Positions 1 through 8,673 of a stretch of DNA of 37,965 bases are shown one piece after another. Below the pieces are notes generated by a model that made no database searches, was not told the DNA's origin, and worked only from the letters and a program-made list of their open reading frames with translations. Numbering within the stretch: position 1 is the stretch's first letter; each line of letters begins with the position of its first letter. The position numbers were made by a program, and so were the translations under genes. Location of the stretch: contig JAQWNM010000004.1 in assembly GCA_029268615.1 (NCBI GenBank), positions 1 through 37,965 of the forward strand, read 5' to 3'. Origin of the DNA: SAR86 cluster bacterium (GTDB taxonomy: Bacteria; Pseudomonadota; Gammaproteobacteria; Magnimaribacterales; Magnimaribacteraceae).

Positions 1-1
1 T

Positions 2-1375
2 TTATTCTTAGACTCTGCAGGAAATTACGACAAGACAAAAGCAAGATTTTCGCTTCTTTCAGCTGGAGTTCCTGGAACTGTTGCTGGATTGTCTCATGCA
101 TTAGAAAAATATGGCACTATGTCTTGGAGTGAAGTGATAACACCAGCTTTAAATTTAGCTAAGAATGGTTTTGAAGTAACGCATGATATAGAAAATGTTT
201 TAACTCTTTATAAAAAGAGATTAACTTCAAATTTAGCTGCTTCTAAAGCCTATTATAAAAAAGATAAAGTCCCATACAGGGCAGGGGAAACTTTAAAACT
301 TCCTGATCTAGCTTGGTCCTTACAACAACTGAAGAGGTTTGGACCAAAAGCATTTTACGAAGGGAAAATAGCTAAAAAGATAGTAGATGAGATGGAGCGG
401 AATGGAGGAATAATTTCCTTAGAAGACTTGGCTAACTACCATGTATCTGAACGAGAACCTTTAAGAGGTACTTATAAAAACTTTAACATTATCTCAATGC
501 CCCCTAGTAGTTCTGGAGGTGTGCACTTAATACAAATGCTCAATATCCTTGAGTCTTTTTCTCTTAAAGAAATGGGCTTTGGTTCTTCTAATTATATTCA
601 CTTATTGTCAGAAGTAATGAAACGAGCCTATGCTGATAGAAGTGTGTTTTTAGGAGATACCGACTTTGCTGAAGTTCCTTTATTGGGTTTAACTAGCAAG
701 GAATATGCTAAAGAACTTTCAAGAAAGATATCTCTTGAAGAGGCAACCTCTTCTATTGATGTCTTAGTTGGAGATCCATTACCTTATGAGAGCCCTGATA
801 CCACACACTTTTCAGTTATGGATAAAATGGGTAATGCTGTTTCCAATACTTACACTCTTAATTTCTCTTATGGATCAGGAATAGTTATACCTGGTACGGG
901 ATTCTTTATAAATAATGAGATGGATGATTTTTCTTCTAAACCAGGAACGCCAAATGCATTTGGATTGCTTGGAGCTGAGGCTAATGCTATTGCTCCATTT
1001 AAAAGACCTTTAAGCTCTATGACTCCAACGATTATTTTTAAAGATGGTAATCCATATTTAATAGTTGGGAGTCCTGGTGGAAGTAGAATTATTACTACAG
1101 TACTACAAGTAGTTTTAAATCTTATAGAATTTGAGATGAATGTTGCACAAGCAGTTGCTAGTCCTCGCATTCATCATCAATGGCTTCCAGATCTTTTGTT
1201 AGTTGAATCTGGCTTCAGTCAAGACACGCTTAATATTTTAGAAAAGAAAGGTCATAAATTAAGAGAAGGTAGAACGATGGGAAGTGTGCAGGCTATATTA
1301 AAAGAAGGTAATTATTTTTATGGTGCAGCAGACCCACGAAGACCAGGGGCAGGAGCTGTGGCGGTTTCTCCTTAA
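2..1375 (+). CDS. Gamma-glutamyltranspeptidase, 5' end outside the window
   Basis: This Ntn-hydrolase normally acts in the periplasm or outside the cell, releasing or transferring the gamma-glutamyl group of glutathione and related compounds. The frame is open from base 2, so the true start and signal peptide lie upstream; 457 residues are visible. The autoprocessing site is the PDTTHFSV motif. The nucleophilic Thr, first residue of the small subunit, is encoded at 800-802 (visible residue 267), leaving a small subunit of about 191 residues. The PLSSMTPT and GSPGGSRI motifs that shape the active site are present, and the C-terminal ADPRRPGAGA is typical. Only 4 bases separate it from a second gene of the same family, a tandem pair probably made by duplication and divergence. 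The family call is firm; the substrate is not known. Confidence 0.93.
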   Translation, partial: LFLDSAGNYDKTKARFSLLSAGVPGTVAGLSHALEKYGTMSWSEVITPALNLAKNGFEVTHDIENVLTLYKKRLTSNLAASKAYYKKDKVPYRAGETLKLPDLAWSLQQLKRFGPKAFYEGKIAKKIVDEMERNGGIISLEDLANYHVSEREPLRGTYKNFNIISMPPSSSGGVHLIQMLNILESFSLKEMGFGSSNYIHLLSEVMKRAYADRSVFLGDTDFAEVPLLGLTSKEYAKELSRKISLEEATSSIDVLVGDPLPYESPDTTHFSVMDKMGNAVSNTYTLNFSYGSGIVIPGTGFFINNEMDDFSSKPGTPNAFGLLGAEANAIAPFKRPLSSMTPTIIFKDGNPYLIVGSPGGSRIITTVLQVVLNLIEFEMNVAQAVASPRIHHQWLPDLLLVESGFSQDTLNILEKKGHKLREGRTMGSVQAILKEGNYFYGAADPRRPGAGAVAVSP

Positions 1376-1379
1376 AATC

Positions 1380-3080
1380 ATGTACTTTAAATTTAGATTC
1401 TTTTTAATTTTCCTTATAATTTATTTTCCTTCTATTCCTTTTTCTGCGGAATCTATTCTTAGATATGACCAAAGAATACACCCTGAGATAGGTCAAGAGT
1501 TTATGGTTGTTTCTCAAAACGAAGATGCAACAAAAGTTGGTTATCAAATTCTTGACCAAGGTGGAAATGCAGTAGATGCTGCTGTTGCTATGGGTTTTGC
1601 TCTTTCCGTTACCTTACCCAGAGCAGGGAATCTCGGTGGTGGCGGTTTTATGTTGATTTATGATGCTCAATCCAAAGATATATCTGCTATTGATTATCGT
1701 TCGGCAGCTCCAAAAGCAGCTAAAAGTGAAATGTATTTGACCGAAGAAGGGGTAATTCGTTTTGGTCATTTAGTTAATGCGGTACCTGGTACTGTGGCAG
1801 GCCTGATAAAAGCTCACCGTAATCATGGGAAGTTAACTTTAAAACAAGTTTTACGGCCATCAATTCAATTGGCCTATAAAGGGATAAAAGTTTCGCATGA
1901 CTTAAATTTTGTATTGGAGTGGGCTAAAGACTCATTATTAAAGAATCAAATTTCTAAGAATAAATTTTACAAAAATGGAAAAGCATTAGAGGTTAACTCT
2001 TTATTTAAACAACCAAGACTAGCTAAAACATTAACTTTGATCAGTCAAAAAGGTGATGAAGTTTTTTATAGGGGTGAGATAGCGGATTGGATATCTGAAG
2101 ATTCATTAAAGAATGGGGGTTTAATTACTAAGGAAGATCTTGCTTTATATGAAGCCAAGGAAAGAGTCATAATAGAAACTACATACAGAGACCACAGGGT
2201 AGTGTCAATGCCTCCGGCAGCAAGTGGGGGTCTGGTGCTTCTGCAAACACTTAATTTTCTTGAAAACTTTGATATGAAATCAGCTGGACATAATTCTGCT
2301 TCTTCAATTCATTATCTATCCGAAGCTATGATCCGCGCTTTTGCTGATAGAGCTAAATATCATGGTGATCCTGATTTTTATGATGTACCTGTAGAAAATA
2401 TTTTGAGCAAAGACTATGCAAGCAAAACTTCTAAATCCATCACATCAAATTTAAAAACCCCTCCAGAGTTAATTCTTGCAGGAGATTTTAAGAAAGCTGA
2501 TGAAAGTCCGGATACGACCCATTTGTCAGTTGTGGACTCAGATGGAAATGCTGTTTCGTTAACTTATACTTTAGGATCTTCTTTTGGCTCGGGAGTTACA
2601 GTAGAAAGAGCGGGTTTTCTTCTAAATAATCAAATGAGAAATTTTTCTCATTATTACGGCGATACTCAAGCTGAATTTGGTACGAGTGAGGCTAATAAAC
2701 TTGAACCCAACAAAAGAATGATCAGTACGCAAGCTCCTACAATGGTCTTTAATCCGTCGGGTGATCTATCTATCGTTTTAGGTTCACCTGGAGGAGGGAG
2801 AATACCTAACATTCTTACTCAAGTGATCTCCAATGTTATTGATCATGATTTGGGTTACGCGGAGTCGGTTCTAGTTCCTAGGGTGAATCAGAGAGTGGCA
2901 GATGATCTTGAAGTTGAGAGTGGAATAAGTCCAGATACATTAAAACTATTGGAAAGTTTTTCTCACATAATTCGACCTACTGATACGATGGGGAGTGTTC
3001 AAGCCATCTTTCTAAAAGATAATTATTTGTTCGGAGTAGCAGATACCAGAAGACCAAATGCTATTGCCAAGGGTAAATAG
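1380..3080 (+). CDS. Gamma-glutamyltranspeptidase, second tandem copy
   Basis: A complete 566-residue transpeptidase. I chose the ATG at 1380 because it begins with a clear signal peptide: a hydrophobic stretch to about residue 21, then FSA with likely cleavage after residue 23. A longer frame from 1320 would run through the end of the upstream copy and hide this signal. The catalytic Thr of PDTTHLSVVD is residue 379 (codon 2514-2516), splitting the precursor into a large subunit of about 355 residues after signal removal and a small one of 188. GSPGGGRI is present, as is a QAPTMVF segment where family members usually have S(T/S)PT. The gene starts 4 bases after the first copy ends, so the two are probably cotranscribed. 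It converges on the DASS transporter gene with a 1-base gap. Copies differ enough that separate substrates are plausible. Confidence 0.95.
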   Translation: MYFKFRFFLIFLIIYFPSIPFSAESILRYDQRIHPEIGQEFMVVSQNEDATKVGYQILDQGGNAVDAAVAMGFALSVTLPRAGNLGGGGFMLIYDAQSKDISAIDYRSAAPKAAKSEMYLTEEGVIRFGHLVNAVPGTVAGLIKAHRNHGKLTLKQVLRPSIQLAYKGIKVSHDLNFVLEWAKDSLLKNQISKNKFYKNGKALEVNSLFKQPRLAKTLTLISQKGDEVFYRGEIADWISEDSLKNGGLITKEDLALYEAKERVIIETTYRDHRVVSMPPAASGGLVLLQTLNFLENFDMKSAGHNSASSIHYLSEAMIRAFADRAKYHGDPDFYDVPVENILSKDYASKTSKSITSNLKTPPELILAGDFKKADESPDTTHLSVVDSDGNAVSLTYTLGSSFGSGVTVERAGFLLNNQMRNFSHYYGDTQAEFGTSEANKLEPNKRMISTQAPTMVFNPSGDLSIVLGSPGGGRIPNILTQVISNVIDHDLGYAESVLVPRVNQRVADDLEVESGISPDTLKLLESFSHIIRPTDTMGSVQAIFLKDNYLFGVADTRRPNAIAKGK

Positions 3081-3081
3081 A

Positions 3082-4527
3082 TCAGAGTAAAAAGTAAGGT
3101 ACTGATACCACAGCTATAAAGGACACAATAAGAATCGCAAGAATATTTAATAGGAACCCTGCTTTTGCCATTTGAGGCACCTTTATTAAGCCAGAACCAA
3201 AGACAATAGCATTTGGTGGCGTGGCAACAGGGAGCATAAAAGCACAACTAGCTGCTAAAGCTACAGCGGCCGTTACTAATAAAGGATTAAATTCTGATTG
3301 AATAGCAATGGCTGCTACTACAGGAAGGAAAGTTGCAGTTGTAGCCATATTAGATGTTAATTCTGTTAAGAATATAATTAAAGTCACAACTAAAATTACG
3401 ATAAGGACCAAGCTTATGCCCTGTGGGATAAGATTTCCCATCCAAATTGCTAGCCCAGTGCTTTGAACGGCATTTGCTAGGCTTAAGCCGCCCCCAAAAA
3501 GAACCAGCAAACCCCAAGGAACATTTTTTTGAGCATCATCCCATTCTAGCAAAGCACCTTTTTTTTCTTTATGTCCGCTTGGAAGTAGAAATAAGAAGAG
3601 TGCTGATATCATGGCTATTCCAGAATCAGATAAACCATTTAAAAAAGGTATGTCATCTAGAACTGTTCTAAACATCCACGCGAATGCAGTAAAAACAAAA
3701 ACAATTAGAATTTTCATTTCAGGCCCTTTAAGATCTCCAAGATCATTTTTCATTGAAGAAAGAAGGTCAGTCGTCTCTTGCGAGGTTTGAAACTTAACTG
3801 GATAGATAATGCGAGTTAATATAACCCAGCAGGCTGGAAGCATAACAACGCTCAAAGGAACTCCAACTTTCATCCAATCCACAAAGCTTATATCTAAGTC
3901 ATAATTATCTGCCATGAATGCAGCTAACATTCCATTTGGACCTGTTCCAATGAGGGTAGACATACCTCCTATCGTCGCACCATAAGCTATGCCCAATAAC
4001 AGAGCCAGTTGAAAATTTTCAGTTTCTTTGGGACTTAAACCTCTTACGGTTTCTTTCACTACTGTAATTACAGCTAAACCTATTGGTAACAACATGATTG
4101 TGGTTGCAGTGTTCATTACCCACATGCTTATCACGGCAGCAGTGATCATAAAGCCAAGTATTAAAGAGGCGCCATTAGAACCGGTATTTTCAAGAACAAA
4201 TAAAGCGATTCTTTTATGTAAGTTCCATTTTTGAATAGCAGTAGCAATTAAAAATCCTCCAAAAAAAAGATAAATAGTTTTATTTGCATAAGGATTTGCA
4301 GCTGATTGAATATCAACAATTCCTAATAGCGGAAATAAAGCCAAGGGAACGAGCGCAGTTACTGCAACAGGGACAGCTTCTGTGGCCCACCAAACTCCCA
4401 TTAATAAAAATAATGCTGCAGTTTTATGAGCTTCGGGAGATAAAGATTCAGGAGTTGGAAGAAGTAATACAAAGAGTGCTATTGCAACACCTAATGCAAA
4501 CCCTTTATTATTTTGTAAGAAGGACAT
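3082..4527 (-). CDS. DASS/SLC13-family sodium-coupled dicarboxylate transporter
   Basis: A 481-residue inner-membrane protein with a dozen or so hydrophobic segments. Members of the divalent anion:Na+ symporter family import C4-dicarboxylates such as succinate or malate, or sulfate or citrate in some cases. The two hairpin signatures are recognisable: MNTATT at 138-143 (in place of SNT) and TSNMATTATFLP at 391-402. The cation-site partners IGTGPNG at 193-199 and ATPPNAIVFGSG at 435-446 are also there. The long polar loop around 245-270 matches the cytoplasmic linker between repeats. No good Shine-Dalgarno precedes the ATG. A strong terminator hairpin ends only about 20 bases before the start codon, so expression probably depends on read-through or a promoter hidden around the hairpin. 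Exact substrate cannot be read from the sequence. Confidence 0.9.
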   Translation of the reverse strand: MSFLQNNKGFALGVAIALFVLLLPTPESLSPEAHKTAALFLLMGVWWATEAVPVAVTALVPLALFPLLGIVDIQSAANPYANKTIYLFFGGFLIATAIQKWNLHKRIALFVLENTGSNGASLILGFMITAAVISMWVMNTATTIMLLPIGLAVITVVKETVRGLSPKETENFQLALLLGIAYGATIGGMSTLIGTGPNGMLAAFMADNYDLDISFVDWMKVGVPLSVVMLPACWVILTRIIYPVKFQTSQETTDLLSSMKNDLGDLKGPEMKILIVFVFTAFAWMFRTVLDDIPFLNGLSDSGIAMISALFLFLLPSGHKEKKGALLEWDDAQKNVPWGLLVLFGGGLSLANAVQSTGLAIWMGNLIPQGISLVLIVILVVTLIIFLTELTSNMATTATFLPVVAAIAIQSEFNPLLVTAAVALAASCAFMLPVATPPNAIVFGSGLIKVPQMAKAGFLLNILAILIVSFIAVVSVPYFLL

Positions 4528-4546
4528 AAAGATTTATTGTAAATAA

Positions 4547-4570
4547 AAAAGGGAGCTAATGCTCCCTTTT
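4547..4570 (-). terminator. Rho-independent terminator after the first TonB receptor
   Basis: A perfect 10-bp inverted repeat (AAAAGGGAGC / GCTCCCTTTT) with a 4-base loop TAAT. Read on the minus strand it is followed by a T-rich run (positions 4550 down to 4541). It lies 17 bases past the receptor stop codon and just before the DASS transporter start, so it should end receptor transcription. Confidence 0.85.
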
Positions 4571-4586
4571 AAATACTTAAGGTTTA

Positions 4587-7547
4587 TTACATTTTTAAAG
4601 TGAAATCAACATAATAGTTCCTTCCATAGTCTGAATGAGCATCAGCATAGTATCCATAATATCTGTCTGCTGTAGGAGCTCTTTCGTCTTGAATATTTTT
4701 TACAGCAAATCTAACTCTTGCTTCATTGCCCATCATTTTAAAGTTATACGACAATGTTAGATCCCTTGTTGTCATACTAGGAACTTCATAAGGTATACCA
4801 TTCTTTGTACCTAATGAAGTTTGCACAAATGAACCTTTCATAAGTTCCGTTAAGCTGACTCTGTAGGGCCCTTTTTGCCAGGACAATCTCATAGAGTGCT
4901 TTTCATCATAGATTCCGTCTTTTCCAAGTAGATCACCAAAACCCTTTAAAGGAATTGATTCTGGAATTACGCCGCTGTCTTTTTTGGCTTGAAGGGCAGC
5001 AAAATCTCCACTCGCTTTTTGTTCAAATTCATCAAGAAATGTTCCATTGTATCGAAAATCAAACTCACCATAGTCAGTTTCAACAGTATAGTAGACACCA
5101 ATATCAGTACCTTCAATGGTTCTTTTTGCCATGTTGGTGTAATTATTCTTGATGTATTTAATGTCCCCAAAAGGGCATACGCCTGCTGCTGCAAAACCAG
5201 CTAGATCACCTTCATCAGGAGCCTCTCTCACAACCAAAGGATCTCCCGCAAAAGTTGAACAATTATTTGTTCCATTTTGAAATCTTAAAAGCATGTCATT
5301 GACTGTTTGGTTTTCGCGACCGAACAAGCCAATAGTTTTATCTTTTTCAATAGTCCAAGCATCAATGGTAATAAGTAATTCATCTGATGGAGTTAAAACA
5401 ATACCATAGGACGTGTTATCTGATTCTTCAGCATCAAGACCTGCAGCTCCTGTTGCCATTCTTTGAATGGTGTAACGTGAATCAGAATCGATCACATTAT
5501 CAACGCTTTGCACTGCATTAACTTGAAATGCTGCTCGGTCATATCTTGTTCCAGATCTTACAACGGTCGTTTCATTCACCTGAATGATGTTTGGAGCTCT
5601 AAACGCTGTTGATACAGAGGCTCTAAAATTTATCTGATCTAATATTTGCCAGCCTAATGCAAGTTTTCCTACTGTGGCGTTGCCAAAGTCAGAGAAATCT
5701 TCATGTCGAACTGCTAACTGCATGTCAATTGTTTCTGCTACAGGAATTTGTAATTCAGCAAACACAGATGATACATCTCTTGAGCCTGAAACATCTCCTG
5801 TTGGTGATGAATTTAAAACATCTGCTACTAATGGATAGGTATCACCTTCGTAGTCAGTATACGTGATAGTTCCATCTAATCTTGGATCTCTGTCATCATC
5901 CATTTCTTCATCACGGTACTCAAATCCTACCAAGAGACCTACGTCTCCTGCTGGAAGTGACCATAGTGCGTTATTAGACATTTTAAAATCAAACATTGTG
6001 AGTTCACTTGTGCCTTTTCTGTAAACATCAACCAACGTTCTTTCTATATTTGAATTTACTCCTGCACTAAAAGGGTTGTAAGCAGCTTGAGTAGAGTCAT
6101 ACAAAGCTTCTTTCAGAAGATTATTAGACATTCTATTGCTTGTTACATCATCAGATGTAGCTTTAGAAGTTACGAAAGCTGTTTCCCAGTCCCAAGCACC
6201 GGTTGTGCCTCTAAAACCTTGAAGAAATCTATACGTATCTTTTTTTACATTGACTAGCCTTTGTCTCTCTTCGTATCGATAATTATCAATATAAAGCTGT
6301 TTCCCAGCAAATATGGCTGTAGGTACGCCATCTACATCTACCTTAAGTTGATTTAAATAGTAATGATCCGGACCAATTCTATGTTTTGAAGATGAAAATG
6401 CATAAGAAGGATGTGCAATTCTATCACTATCTGAGGTATAAAAGCCGAGTTCTGTAAATGCTTCGACTCCATTATCCATTTCATGATTAATAAACATGAC
6501 AACATTGGTTCTGACAAGTTCAGATCTAACATCAGTCTTGCCCCAGAAATTACTTCTCAAAGCACCATTTCCATCTTGAGCAATACAAGTTCCATAACCT
6601 GTATCAAAAAGAGGATGACCTCTGTTAGTACATTTAGCATCACCTAGAGGAAAAATTTCAAACTCTCCGTTAGAGTCAGTCCACAAATGATTATAACTTT
6701 CGCCAGCATGTTCCTTTGAACTTACCATATCAAACTGACCATACAAAGAGTGTGAGCTTAAGTTTCTAAAAGAAGTGCTTGTTTTCCATGGTGAATCATC
6801 ATCAACAAAAGGTCTATGTTCTCCTGCACCCCATCTTGGGTCTTCTTGCGCATTTATGTTACCACGATCATAGTGGTCAAAAAATACACCTACATTGGTA
6901 GCCCCATCATTAAAGAATGATCCCCACTTAATAGTTACTTTACTGTCTTCAGTAGTAAAGTGATCATACCCACTAACTTTGGCCCTAACTGTCAATCCTT
7001 CAAAATCTTTTTGTAAGACATTGTTGATAACACCGGCCACAGCATCTGCACCATAAATAGCTGAAGCACCATCTCGTAAAATTTCCAATCTCTCAATTCC
7101 AGTAACAGGAATTAAGTTTGAGTTCACACTGGTAGTTGGGACATAATCTCCTCCAATTAATTCAGTCTGATAACCAGGTGAGCTTACTAACCTTCTACCA
7201 TTGAGAAGCGTTAGAGTATTACCAACACCTAAATTTCTTAAGTTATAGGCTCCAACATCTCCTCGAGATGCATTCACACCACCAGAAGCATCTTCCGCTT
7301 CTGTAAAGTAGTTTTGACCTTGCTCAACTATGTGTTCAAGCAGGTCATCGCCAGAATCAACTCCAATGGCTTCAATATCTGCACCTGTTATAATTGAAAC
7401 AGGTAAAGCACCTGTTATCTTAGCACCTTTAATCTGGCTACCAGTTACGATCACTTCTTCTATTTCTTCAGTTTCATCAGCTGCTAAAATAGTTAATGAT
7501 GAGGTAAATAGAAGTATAGATACCAATGATATATATAATTTGTTCAT
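4587..7547 (-). CDS. TonB-dependent outer-membrane receptor
   Basis: A 986-residue receptor that would import a scarce ligand across the outer membrane using TonB energy. It has a signal peptide (hydrophobic 5-22, cleavage near LAA at 21-23) and a TonB box EEVIVTG at 30-36. A plug domain follows over roughly 45-170, including NLGVGNTLTLLNGRRL and the ILRDGASAIYGADAVAGVINN segment. A long beta-barrel then runs to a C-terminal YYVDFTLKM strand. The large size and plug style resemble receptors for peptides or other large organics rather than classic siderophore receptors, but this is a judgement. It is transcribed away from a lysR gene across a 198-base spacer with two symmetrical elements, and neighbours encode a D-amino-acid dehydrogenase and an M19 dipeptidase. 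Ligand unknown. Confidence 0.93.
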   Translation of the reverse strand: MNKLYISLVSILLFTSSLTILAADETEEIEEVIVTGSQIKGAKITGALPVSIITGADIEAIGVDSGDDLLEHIVEQGQNYFTEAEDASGGVNASRGDVGAYNLRNLGVGNTLTLLNGRRLVSSPGYQTELIGGDYVPTTSVNSNLIPVTGIERLEILRDGASAIYGADAVAGVINNVLQKDFEGLTVRAKVSGYDHFTTEDSKVTIKWGSFFNDGATNVGVFFDHYDRGNINAQEDPRWGAGEHRPFVDDDSPWKTSTSFRNLSSHSLYGQFDMVSSKEHAGESYNHLWTDSNGEFEIFPLGDAKCTNRGHPLFDTGYGTCIAQDGNGALRSNFWGKTDVRSELVRTNVVMFINHEMDNGVEAFTELGFYTSDSDRIAHPSYAFSSSKHRIGPDHYYLNQLKVDVDGVPTAIFAGKQLYIDNYRYEERQRLVNVKKDTYRFLQGFRGTTGAWDWETAFVTSKATSDDVTSNRMSNNLLKEALYDSTQAAYNPFSAGVNSNIERTLVDVYRKGTSELTMFDFKMSNNALWSLPAGDVGLLVGFEYRDEEMDDDRDPRLDGTITYTDYEGDTYPLVADVLNSSPTGDVSGSRDVSSVFAELQIPVAETIDMQLAVRHEDFSDFGNATVGKLALGWQILDQINFRASVSTAFRAPNIIQVNETTVVRSGTRYDRAAFQVNAVQSVDNVIDSDSRYTIQRMATGAAGLDAEESDNTSYGIVLTPSDELLITIDAWTIEKDKTIGLFGRENQTVNDMLLRFQNGTNNCSTFAGDPLVVREAPDEGDLAGFAAAGVCPFGDIKYIKNNYTNMAKRTIEGTDIGVYYTVETDYGEFDFRYNGTFLDEFEQKASGDFAALQAKKDSGVIPESIPLKGFGDLLGKDGIYDEKHSMRLSWQKGPYRVSLTELMKGSFVQTSLGTKNGIPYEVPSMTTRDLTLSYNFKMMGNEARVRFAVKNIQDERAPTADRYYGYYADAHSDYGRNYYVDFTLKM

Positions 7548-7577
7548 AGGAATTCCCCGTTCTTAATGACTCTTTAT

Positions 7578-7605
7578 GAGAAAATATATTTCCCTATATT
7601 TTCTC
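7578..7605. repeat. Perfect 11-bp inverted repeat upstream of the TonB receptor
   Basis: GAGAAAATATA (7578-7588) is exactly mirrored by TATATTTTCTC (7595-7605) around a 6-base loop TTTCCC. It begins 31 bases upstream of the receptor start on the minus strand. It could be an operator over the promoter or a hairpin in the receptor mRNA leader. No gene ends here, so termination is unlikely. Confidence 0.6.
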
Positions 7606-7692
7606 TAATTTAAACACATAAATCTTAATTCTTCTTAAAGACTTGCAGCTACCTTAGCAATAATTTAATTTCAGTCTAATTCTTGTTTTAAC

Positions 7693-7716
7693 TATAATCA
7701 TAGACTAAGGTTATGA
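7693..7716 (+). promoter_or_regulatory. Candidate lysR promoter -10 with overlapping LysR-type box
   Basis: TATAAT at 7693-7698 could serve as the lysR -10 element; no convincing -35 is seen. It touches an interrupted dyad, TCATA-N9-TATGA (7698-7716), which contains the T-N11-A pattern (T7701, A7713) typical of LysR-family operators. The dyad lies about 30 bases before the lysR start in the lysR/receptor divergent spacer, fitting autoregulation. Candidate only. Confidence 0.4.
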
Positions 7717-7745
7717 ACTAAGATATTAAAATATTAAGAATATTA

Positions 7746-8618
7746 ATGAGAACAAGGCAATTAGAGGTATTTCATGCTGTTTACACAAAAGGTACCATAA
7801 CTGAAGCAGCTAAATCTTTACATGTGTCGCAACCTTCAGTAAGTAAAGTGTTAGCACACACTGAGCATCAATTAGGATTTCTACTTTTTGCAAGGATTAA
7901 ACGTAAACTAATACCTACTCCAGAAGCAGATATCCTTTTTTCATATGCAGATAAAATTCATCAAGATTTATCAAAACTAAAATTGTTAGCAACAAATATT
8001 ATAACTAGTCCTCCTGGATTAATTCGGTTAGCTTGCACTCCATCACTAGGCATAGATTTAGTACCTAATTTGGTCTCAATTTTTAGCTCAGATTTTCCAG
8101 GCGTACATTTCCAAACTCATACTTTTCACCATGATGAAATTTTAAATCATATCAATGAAGGTAGCATCGATATAGGTTTAGCTTATGATGCTAAGGAGAA
8201 TGAAGAAGTTGAAAGCATAAGAATTCTAGAGGGAAGTTTCGTAGTCCTTAGTTCAGATAAATTTCCATTCCCTAATAAAGTATTATCTTGTGAAGATTTA
8301 CATAACATACCTTTTATTAAGATTGAGGGTCCTTTATCTGAAAAGTTAAATCATTTCTTTAAAGTTCATAACTTCCAACCAAATTTTATTACCACTACTG
8401 ACACATATCAGATGGCAAGATCCTTTGTAGAAAAAGGAGTAGGCATTACAATTTTAGATGAAATATCTGCTTCCTCATACAATAGTCAGTATAAAATATG
8501 GGAATTAAAACATTCCCCTGTTTTTGATGTAAATATAATTCTCTCAAGGTCAACTAGCAGAGCTTTAATCTTAGAAAATTTTATAACTTTTACACTAAGT
8601 CATAACTATAAGTTATGA
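7746..8618 (+). CDS. LysR-family transcriptional regulator
   Basis: A 290-residue DNA-binding regulator. The N-terminal winged helix-turn-helix spans about residues 1-60, with the recognition region TITEAAKSLHVSQPSVSKVL at 16-35. The rest is a periplasmic-binding-protein-like effector domain, beginning around 88 (PPGLIRLACTPSLG). It is divergent from the TonB receptor and heads a forward run with the DadA-like dehydrogenase, dipeptidase, patatin and M48 protease, 55 bases from the next start. LysR regulators usually control the divergent neighbour and themselves, so a role in switching on the receptor and catabolic genes is the natural inference. The effector may be an amino acid or peptide derivative, but nothing in the sequence names it. 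Confidence 0.93.
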   Translation: MRTRQLEVFHAVYTKGTITEAAKSLHVSQPSVSKVLAHTEHQLGFLLFARIKRKLIPTPEADILFSYADKIHQDLSKLKLLATNIITSPPGLIRLACTPSLGIDLVPNLVSIFSSDFPGVHFQTHTFHHDEILNHINEGSIDIGLAYDAKENEEVESIRILEGSFVVLSSDKFPFPNKVLSCEDLHNIPFIKIEGPLSEKLNHFFKVHNFQPNFITTTDTYQMARSFVEKGVGITILDEISASSYNSQYKIWELKHSPVFDVNIILSRSTSRALILENFITFTLSHNYKL

Positions 8619-8673
8619 GATAGTATAAGATTAGAATAAAAAGATTTAATAAATTAGAAGTATTATCTCTTGC

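Noticed and set aside
1320-1379. Upstream extension of the second transpeptidase
   Set aside because: It lies within the end of the first transpeptidase in another frame; the ATG at 1380 starts a normal signal peptide.
4955-5204. Three overlapping short frames on both strands inside the first TonB receptor gene
   Set aside because: They are antisense or out-of-frame readings of a well-supported receptor gene, with no recognisable motifs or start signals.
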